From NCBI RefSeq assembly GCF_052114085.1, contig NZ_JBFREB010000001.1, positions 2,418,001 through 2,482,000 on the forward strand: a stretch of DNA of 64,000 nucleotides, written 5' to 3'. A model generated the notes under the pieces. It ran no database searches, was not told where the DNA came from, and saw nothing but the letters and a program-made list of their open reading frames with translations. Both the position numbers and the translations under genes were made by a program. Positions 58,070-64,000 of this stretch are shown here, in pieces. The DNA comes from Leifsonia sp052114085 (GTDB lineage: Bacteria; Actinomycetota; Actinomycetes; Actinomycetales; Microbacteriaceae). Within the stretch, counting starts at the first letter, position 1. The number at the start of each line of letters is the position of its first letter.

Positions 58070-59282
58070 CGGCAAGGGCGACGCTCTCGTCGGCGAGGCG
58101 GTCCGCATCCACTCGCCCACCGGAGCGGATCAGGCGCTGAATGTCGTCCTGCACGTCCCACACGTTGACGTTCATGCCCGCGACGACCCGGTCGTTGCGC
58201 AGCCAGAACGCGATGAACTCGCGCGCCCCCACGTCGCCGCGGTAGACGACCCGGGCGCCGGCGGCAAGCGGCGCGTAGCCCGAATACTCCATGCCCAGAT
58301 CGTATTGGTCGGAGTAGAAGTACGGGATGTCGTCGTACGAAGCGCGCTCGCCGAGGATCGCGTGCGCCGCGACCTTCCCGCTCGCGATGGCGTTCGCCCA
58401 GTGCTCGCTGCGCAGGTGGCGGCCGATCGCCGGGAGGAACGGGTTGGCCACGTCCCCGACCGCATAGATGTCTTCGATGCTGGTGCGCATCCCCTTGTCG
58501 GTGAGCACGCCGTCCGCGATGCGGGCGCCCGAGCGCTCGGCGACCAGCGTGTTCGGGGCGGCCCCGACGCCTGCGACGACCACATCCGCCGGGATGCGCT
58601 CTCCCGACGCGAGGACGACCACCTGCTCCTCCCCGCCATCCACCCCGACCACCTTCGCGCCGTTGTGGAACGTGACCCCGTTGTCCACATGGAGCCGCTC
58701 GAAGACCGCACCCAGCTCCCGGCCGATCGCACCGCTCAGCGGGACGGGCGCCCGGCCGAGCACGGTCACGTCGTTGCCGTACCCGCGTGCAGCGGCGGCG
58801 ACCTCCAGGCCGATCCAGCCGGAGCCGACCACGACGACGCGCCGCCCACCGACTTCGAGGGCTGCCCGCAGCCAGGCGGAGTCCTCGCGCGTGCGCAGCG
58901 GGAACACGGCCCCATGCCCGCTGCCGGGGACGCCGAGGGGACGCGCACTCGCGCCGGTCGCCAGCACCAGGCTGTCGTAAGTGATGCGGCCGCCCTCCGA
59001 GACGAACAACTCGTGGGCTCCGACCTCGAACGATCCGGCCTCGACGCCTGGCACGAATTCGACCGAATTGTCGGCGTACCAGGCGGCAGGGTGGACGTCC
59101 GCTTGCTCGATGCCACCCTCGCCCTTCAGGTACTCCTTCGAGAGCGGCGGGCGGATGTACGGGTGATGCTCCTCGAGTCCGAGCAGCAGGATGCGGCCCG
59201 CGAAGCCGCGCTCGCGCAACTCGGTCGCGACGCTTGCCCCGGCGAGCCCGGCGCCCGCGATGACGACGGTGGGATTCGACAT
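58062..59282 (-). CDS. FAD/NAD-dependent ferredoxin-reductase-like oxidoreductase
   Basis: A 406-aa flavoprotein. FAD motif VIAGAGLAGASVA (residues about 6-18), ATGASARP, NAD motif VVVGSGWIGLEVA (about 148-160) and IYAVGDVANP (about 270). The C-terminal reductase domain (REFIAFWLRNDRVVAGMNVN) is that of rubredoxin/ferredoxin reductases of oxygenase systems. Start chosen at ATG 59282 (MSNPTVV); an ATG five codons upstream is possible. First gene of the four-gene operon. Confidence 0.85.
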   Translation of the reverse strand: MSNPTVVIAGAGLAGASVATELRERGFAGRILLLGLEEHHPYIRPPLSKEYLKGEGGIEQADVHPAAWYADNSVEFVPGVEAGSFEVGAHELFVSEGGRITYDSLVLATGASARPLGVPGSGHGAVFPLRTREDSAWLRAALEVGGRRVVVVGSGWIGLEVAAAARGYGNDVTVLGRAPVPLSGAIGRELGAVFERLHVDNGVTFHNGAKVVGVDGGEEQVVVLASGERIPADVVVAGVGAAPNTLVAERSGARIADGVLTDKGMRTSIEDIYAVGDVANPFLPAIGRHLRSEHWANAIASGKVAAHAILGERASYDDIPYFYSDQYDLGMEYSGYAPLAAGARVVYRGDVGAREFIAFWLRNDRVVAGMNVNVWDVQDDIQRLIRSGGRVDADRLADESVALADV

Positions 59283-59396
59283 GAGTTCAGCATCCACTCT
59301 TCACACTGCGGGCGCCAGACCCGTGCACCACCCGCGCACTCACTGCGCACCGACGGCTCACAGGTAAGAATCAGCTGACGCGCAGATACTGTCTCC

Positions 59397-60089
59397 ATGA
59401 ACGCCGGACCACGCATTCTCATCGTCGACGACGAGCCGAACATCCGCGACCTTCTCACCACCAGCCTCCGTTTCGCCGGATTCGCCGTTCGCGCGGTCGG
59501 CAACGGAGCCCAGGCGATCTCCGCGGTCCTCGAAGAGGAGCCCGACCTGATCATCCTCGACGTCATGCTGCCGGACATGAACGGCTTCGGCGTCACCAAG
59601 CGGCTGCGGGGCGCCGGGTACACCGCGCCGATCCTCTTCCTCACCGCGAAGGACGACACCGAAGACAAGATCACCGGCCTCACCGTCGGCGGCGACGACT
59701 ACGTCACCAAGCCGTTCAGCCTCGACGAGATCGTCGCCCGCATCAAGGCCATCCTGCGCCGGACGATGCAGGCCGACGAGGATGCGGTCATCCGCGCCGG
59801 CGAGCTGACGATGGATCAGGACACGCACGAGGTCTTCGTGGGCGACACCCCGATCGAGCTCAGCCCGACCGAGTTCAAGCTCCTCCGCTACCTCATGCTC
59901 AACCCCAACCGCGTGCTGTCGAAGGCGCAGATCCTCGACCACGTCTGGGAGTACGACTTCAACGGCGACGCGGGCATCGTCGAGTCCTACATCTCTTACC
60001 TGCGCCGCAAGGTGGACGCGCACTCCAGCGAGCCGCTCATCCAGACCAAGCGCGGGTTCGGCTACATGCTCAAGGCCGCCAAGGTCTGA
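59397..60089 (+). CDS. OmpR-family response regulator
   Basis: A 230-aa protein. Receiver with VDDEPN, phospho-Asp55 in ILDVMLPD, Thr in FLTAK and Lys in VTKPFS (1-122); winged-helix DNA-binding domain 132-227 with LSPTEFKLLRYLMLNPNRVL and SYLRRKVD. Leaderless-like start with TACTGT four bases upstream. Paired with the kinase gene 58 bases downstream. Confidence 0.92.
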   Translation: MNAGPRILIVDDEPNIRDLLTTSLRFAGFAVRAVGNGAQAISAVLEEEPDLIILDVMLPDMNGFGVTKRLRGAGYTAPILFLTAKDDTEDKITGLTVGGDDYVTKPFSLDEIVARIKAILRRTMQADEDAVIRAGELTMDQDTHEVFVGDTPIELSPTEFKLLRYLMLNPNRVLSKAQILDHVWEYDFNGDAGIVESYISYLRRKVDAHSSEPLIQTKRGFGYMLKAAKV

Positions 60090-60147
60090 GGTGCTCCGCC
60101 GCGCACACATGCCCGACACAGCATCCCCTGCATAGACTGACGGCCTG

Positions 60148-61839
60148 ATGCATTCACGCCTGCTCGATCGCTGGAACGCGATCTCCCTCCGCACCAAGAT
60201 CACGGGCGTGACCGTGCTCATGCTGACCCTGGGGCTGCTCGTGACCGGGATCGGCACGATGTCGATGCTCAAGCCGGTGCTGCTGGACCAGCTGGATGCG
60301 CAGCTCTCCGCCGCCTCCGGAGCCTCCTACCTGAACACCTACCTGTTCAAGTCGTCGTCGGACGCCGACCAGATCGCGACGGACGCGAGCCCCTCGGACT
60401 ACTTCGCGGCGCTCTACGACTCCGACGGCCACCTGGTCAAGACGAACTGGACCAACATCCCGTACGCGCACCGGCCGGCCATCCCTGCCAGCCTCACGGT
60501 CCCGGAGGGTAAGGCGATGCCGGCGGGCGGGTACACGATCCCGAGCAACGACGGCCGGACGTCGTACCGTGCGCTCACCCAGACGGTGACGTTCGCCGGG
60601 CCGGACGGTGAGCTGGGAACGGCGATCGTCGCGACGGCCACGTCGCAGATCGACACGGTTATGGCGAGCTTCCTCGCGATCTTCCTCGGGTTCGGCGTCA
60701 TCGTCATCATCGTCGGCGCAGGCCTGACGCGGATGCTCGTGACCACGACGTTCTCGCCCCTGCGCGAAGTCGAGCAGACGGCCGCTGCGATCGCCGACGG
60801 CGACTTCAGCCAGCGTCTCGGTGGAGCGACGCCCAACACCGAGGTCGGGCGGCTGAACCGCTCCCTCAACACCATGCTGAACCGCATCGACCGCGCGTTC
60901 AGCGACCGCGCGCGCACCATCGACCAGATGCGCCGCTTCGTGGGCGACGCCTCCCACGAGCTGCGGACGCCGTTGGTGTCGGTGCGCGGCTACGCCGAGC
61001 TGTACCGGATGGGCGCGCTGCAGACTCCCGAAGACGTGGCCCAGGCCATGGATCGCATCGAGAAGGAGGCGATCCGCATGGGCATCCTCGTGGAGGACCT
61101 GCTCGAGCTGGCCCGCCTCGACGAGACCAAGCCGCTCGACCTGCACCGGGTCGACCTGGTGAAGATCGCACAGGATGCCGCGATGGATGCGATGGCCGGC
61201 TCCCCGGGCCGCGTCGTCAGCGTGCTCACTCCTGAGCCGGTCGCGCCCGAAGAGGACGAGCTGGTCGACCTCGGCGTCGACACCGTCCCGATGCTGGTGC
61301 CGGATACGGGCGCCCGGGCCACCAACGCGACCGGGCCGATCTCCTTCGCCGGGTCCGCGCTGGCCCGACTGCGCCGGGGTCGCGGCCGCCGGGTGAGCAC
61401 GGACACGCTCCCCATCACGACCGCCGAGAAGATCGTGCTGACGCAGCCGTCGCCGACGGAGCCCGCGATCGTCATGGCGGAAGAGAACAAGCTGCGGCAG
61501 GTCGTCACGAACCTGATGGGCAATGCGCTGCGCTACACGCCGGAGGGCAGCCCCATCGAGGTCGCGGTGCAGATCGACCACCGCACCGAGCGGGCCACCA
61601 TCGAGGTGCGCGACCACGGTGACGGCATCCCACCGCAGATCCGCGAGAAGATCTTCCAGCGCTTCTGGCGCGCCGACACCTCCCGCGCACGCGAGACCGG
61701 CGGAAGCGGACTGGGGCTGGCGATCGTGTCGTCGATCGTCGCCGCCCACAGCGGCACGGTCGAGGTGGTCGACACGGAGGGCGGCGGCGCCACGTTCCGC
61801 GTCTCGCTCCCGCTCGCCGACTCCCCCGCGTCGCCCTAG
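60148..61839 (+). CDS. sensor histidine kinase with HAMP domain
   Basis: A 563-aa kinase. TM1 at about 17-40, an outer sensor domain (about 45-170), TM2 about 174-196, HAMP about 198-250, HisKA with phospho-His270 in DASHELRTPLVSVRGY, and HATPase_c with NLMGNALRYTP (N box) and GSGLGLAIV (G2). An unusually long linker (about 345-435, Pro/Arg/Thr-rich) separates the dimerisation and ATPase domains. Partner of the OmpR-type regulator; the signal is extracytoplasmic but unknown. Confidence 0.9.
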   Translation: MHSRLLDRWNAISLRTKITGVTVLMLTLGLLVTGIGTMSMLKPVLLDQLDAQLSAASGASYLNTYLFKSSSDADQIATDASPSDYFAALYDSDGHLVKTNWTNIPYAHRPAIPASLTVPEGKAMPAGGYTIPSNDGRTSYRALTQTVTFAGPDGELGTAIVATATSQIDTVMASFLAIFLGFGVIVIIVGAGLTRMLVTTTFSPLREVEQTAAAIADGDFSQRLGGATPNTEVGRLNRSLNTMLNRIDRAFSDRARTIDQMRRFVGDASHELRTPLVSVRGYAELYRMGALQTPEDVAQAMDRIEKEAIRMGILVEDLLELARLDETKPLDLHRVDLVKIAQDAAMDAMAGSPGRVVSVLTPEPVAPEEDELVDLGVDTVPMLVPDTGARATNATGPISFAGSALARLRRGRGRRVSTDTLPITTAEKIVLTQPSPTEPAIVMAEENKLRQVVTNLMGNALRYTPEGSPIEVAVQIDHRTERATIEVRDHGDGIPPQIREKIFQRFWRADTSRARETGGSGLGLAIVSSIVAAHSGTVEVVDTEGGGATFRVSLPLADSPASP

Positions 61840-61877
61840 CCGCTCGCGCAATAGCCGCGCGGTCGCCGGCGCTGGTG

Positions 61878-62005
61878 ATTCGTGACGAATGTGCGCTCAG
61901 CGGGCTCCATAAGCGACATTCGTCACGAATGTTGCTCGTTCGTGTGGCGGAGATTCGTGACGAATGTGCGCTTAGCGGGCGCCATAAGCGACATTCGTCA
62001 CGAAT
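61878..62005. repeat. tandem double palindrome between convergent genes
   Basis: Two units 75 bp apart (61878-61930 and 61953-62005). Each is a hairpin whose two arms each contain ATTCGTSACGAAT, itself a palindrome, so four copies occur (61878, 61918, 61953, 61993). Likely terminator for both converging genes or a clustered protein-binding site. Confidence 0.8.
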
Positions 62006-62021
62006 GTGGCGGCGAGCGCCG

Positions 62022-63177
62022 TCAGAGGCGGCCGGCGACCCACGTGACGTAGGCGCTGACCGTGTCCTCGTCGGTGTCGGGGGCGGCGAACTGGACCCAC
62101 GTGGAGCCGACGAGGGCGTCGACGACCGTGGTGGATGCGAAACCGTCCTGCTCGGTGCGGACCACCGTCGGGACCGTCTGGCCCGCGACGGTGATGGAGC
62201 CGCTGTGCACGCCGGCCGCGGGCCCGCCGGTGGTGATCGCGGCGTGGCGATACGTGGCATACGAGGCCGCGCTGTCCCGCAGCACCGACAGCGTGCCGAG
62301 AAGGCCGCCGGAGCCGTCCTCGCTCGGCTGGTAGGCGCAGGACGTGGCCGCGCCGTCGAGGTGGGCCGCCGTGCGGAGGTCGAACGAACCCTCGGAGCCG
62401 AGACTCGACACCGCCGAGAGGCCGAAGACGCTCTTCACCTCTGCGAGCCATTCGGGTCCCGCGCAAGCCAGCGGCGCGAGCGCAGTCACCACGGGAACGG
62501 AGGCGTCGAATCGAGCGGCAGCCGGCAGCACCCCCTGGACGAACGCGTGGAAGTCGGTTTCGGCGATCGGAAGGTCCGACGCTCCCGCGCGGACCTCCAG
62601 CCATGACGAGCCCACGAGGACGTTGGTGTGGCACTCGACGCCGGGCGACAGCGTCGTCGGCGTCGAGCAGGATCCGCCGCGGGACACCCCTCCGTCGTAG
62701 TCGGCCCCGTTGGCGGCGGCAGCCGGGTAGTTCTCCGCGAGTTTCGTCCAGGCGTCGTGGGCGTGCGGAAGCAGCGTGACTGTGAGCGCGCGCCACGTCT
62801 TCGGCAACGGAGAGACGGTGGTGTCGTCGCCCCAGGAGCACCAGCCGCCACCCGCCGCGGATGCGGCGTACCCGCCGAAGGATGCGACCCCGGTCAGTGT
62901 TCCGGCGGGAGGGTCGGCAGCGGCGGCGTGCGCTCCGAGCAGGGCGCCGACGGCATCGTCCGACGCGAACTGCGAGCAGTCGAGGGCGGGCGCGGCCGGC
63001 GGGCGCGAGGGGACGGTCTCCGTCGCGCGGGTGGAGGCGGGTCCGCCGACGACGTCGATCCCGAGCGCAGGCGCAGCCAGTGAGCGTGGACGCCAGCAGC
63101 GCGAGCGCGGCCGCGGTAGCGCCCACGGCGAGCAGCGCTCCCCGGCGACTGCGTCGGCCCTTCGACGTCTGCTCCAC
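62022..63177 (-). pseudogene. lipoprotein gene with frameshift after the lipobox
   Basis: GTG 63177 starts a clear lipoprotein signal (basic VEQTSKGRRSRRG, hydrophobic core, lipobox TLTGC with Cys codon 63075-63073). The mature domain continues only in another frame (ALGIDVVGGPASTRATETVP onward to 62022); one extra base near 63072, or two missing, explains the shift. The mature part has paired repeats of about 150 residues and five to six cysteines, with no known family. Length is 385 codons plus one base. True mutation or sequencing error cannot be told apart. Confidence 0.7.
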
Positions 63178-63342
63178 GACCGCACCCTATCGGCCCGGGA
63201 CGCTCCCGAACCGCCGCCGTGCCGAGCCGTGCCAGCAGGCGCGGGCAGGCGAAGTCACGGCCTGTCGCGCAGAAGCTCAACTGGCCTCTCCATTGCGGCC
63301 ACGGACCACCGGGCGGGTGCTACGCGACGCTACGGTCGACGG

Positions 63343-63609
63343 ATGAAGACCATCACTCATCGCGAGATGCGAAACAACAGCGCCGACGTCCTGCGACGGG
63401 TCGCAGCGGGCGAGTCGTTCCAGATCACCAACAACGGACGAGTGACAGCGGTCTTATCTCCCGTCGAGCGCCCACTTCTGGACGAACTCATCGAGCGGAA
63501 TCAGGCCAGACCAGCGCTCAAACCCCTGTCTTCCCTCTGCAAAATCACGCCCAAGGACTACCCGATCAGTTCCCGCGAGTTGCTCGACGAAAGTCGGGGG
63601 CGCTGGTGA
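63343..63609 (+). CDS. vapB: Phd/YefM-type antitoxin
   Basis: An 88-aa protein: MKTITHREMRNNSADVLRRV and GESFQITNNGRVTAVLSPVE are the Phd/YefM DNA-binding fold, followed by a variable tail that would bind the toxin. Overlaps the PIN-domain gene by GTGA (63606-63609), the usual antitoxin-first order. Probably binds its own promoter. Confidence 0.85.
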   Translation: MKTITHREMRNNSADVLRRVAAGESFQITNNGRVTAVLSPVERPLLDELIERNQARPALKPLSSLCKITPKDYPISSRELLDESRGRW

Positions 63610-63992
63610 CGGTCGCCTACCTCGACACCTCGGCCGCGATGAAACTGCTCATCCGGGAAGAGGAAACCGACGCGATGTTCCGCGAGCTGGAGCGGGCGCC
63701 GCTTCGCCTCGTCGCATCCTGGCTTCTTCACACCGAACTTCACTGCGCAGCCATGCGCCGAAACGAGCCTCTCGACCTCGACGACATCGAATCGCTGCTC
63801 GACGTGGTCGACCTCGTGGATCTCACACGGGGCGACCTGATGACTGCCGCTCTCAACACGCCTCTGCGTTCGAACGACGCAATCCACCTGTCTACCGCTC
63901 TCCGCCTCGGAGTGGATGAGCTCCTCACGTACGACGAAGAACTCGCTCGACTAGCCAGAGCGGTCGGTGTCCGTGTCGTCGTACCGACCTGA
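63606..63992 (+). CDS. vapC: PIN-domain toxin
   Basis: A 128-aa PIN nuclease from GTG 63606. Acidic site: Asp7 in VAYLDTSAA, Glu44 in LLHTELHC, Asp91 in SNDAIHLS and Asp110 in LLTYDEEL. Length and residues match VapC toxins that cleave tRNA or rRNA. Complete, ending eight bases before the window edge. Confidence 0.88.
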   Translation: MTVAYLDTSAAMKLLIREEETDAMFRELERAPLRLVASWLLHTELHCAAMRRNEPLDLDDIESLLDVVDLVDLTRGDLMTAALNTPLRSNDAIHLSTALRLGVDELLTYDEELARLARAVGVRVVVPT

Positions 63993-64000
63993 CCGCCTCA

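Overview
The DNA is high-GC (about 70%) and reads like an actinobacterium of the Microbacteriaceae (Leifsonia/Microbacterium type). The evidence is heavy use of GTG/TTG starts, many apparently leaderless starts with a TAnnnT -10 box 6-8 nt upstream of the start codon, short ATGA/GTGA gene overlaps, tRNA without encoded CCA, and actinobacterial families (DUF6230/DUF6114, DUF3027, DUF2530, IdeR/DtxR, XPB helicase pair). Family assignments are from reading the translations; no database search was run.

Layout. 1-10 kb: an MFS exporter (cut by the window edge) with an ArsR-type regulator, a second divergent MFS exporter, methyltransferases, a membrane DsbA-like protein, and a TetR-controlled three-gene envelope operon (DUF6230, DUF6114, secreted protein) with a clear palindromic operator. 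Two copies of a 79-bp hairpin repeat (1051-1129, 8760-8838) and a candidate small RNA (about 8942-9044) also lie here. 10-18.6 kb: two small conserved genes, then a catabolic cluster (2-hydroxyacid dehydrogenase, ureohydrolase, ThDP decarboxylase, amidohydrolase, MHS-type permease) with a divergent two-module Lrp/AsnC regulator; guanidino-compound or arginine breakdown is the best guess. 18.6-31 kb: DinB, a YcaQ-like protein, a short HTH-only LysR-like protein, a betaine-type ABC transporter without an ATPase gene, a kinase-like phosphotransferase, a NarL-type two-component pair, an amidohydrolase/TetR pair and a frameshifted GNAT acetyltransferase.

31,111-45,399 is a genomic island. It is bounded by a 19-bp direct repeat of the 3' end of tRNA-Arg(CCT), carries a 22-bp arm-like repeat just inside each end, and has lost any recognisable integrase. 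It holds a broken IS481-like insertion sequence, an HNH nuclease, a complete type I restriction-modification set (hsdM-hsdS-hsdR) with a translationally coupled PD-(D/E)XK/DUF5655 protein, and, convergent to these, a two-gene unit. That unit is an 852-aa fusion of an N6-adenine methylase-like domain (with unusual EPPF motif IV) to a DUF3696-type AAA ATPase, coupled by ATGA overlap to a protein whose C-terminus looks like a MIT_C-type phospholipase-D fold (HDR...GLD). I consider this pair the best candidate for an undescribed anti-phage or conflict system in the window.

45.4-64 kb is ordinary chromosome. It has an HNH protein behind a His/Cys-rich upstream ORF that contains an intrinsic terminator (possible attenuator), an NlpC/P60 protein behind a probable c-di-AMP riboswitch, IdeR/DtxR, SerC, DUF2530, an acidic DUF3027 protein, cold-shock protein, the XPB-associated protein and XPB helicase, then a phosphotransferase / RibD-like reductase / FolP2-like / FAD oxidoreductase operon, an OmpR-type two-component system, a frameshifted lipoprotein, and a VapBC-type toxin-antitoxin pair at the right edge. 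Long unique palindromes sit between several convergent gene pairs.
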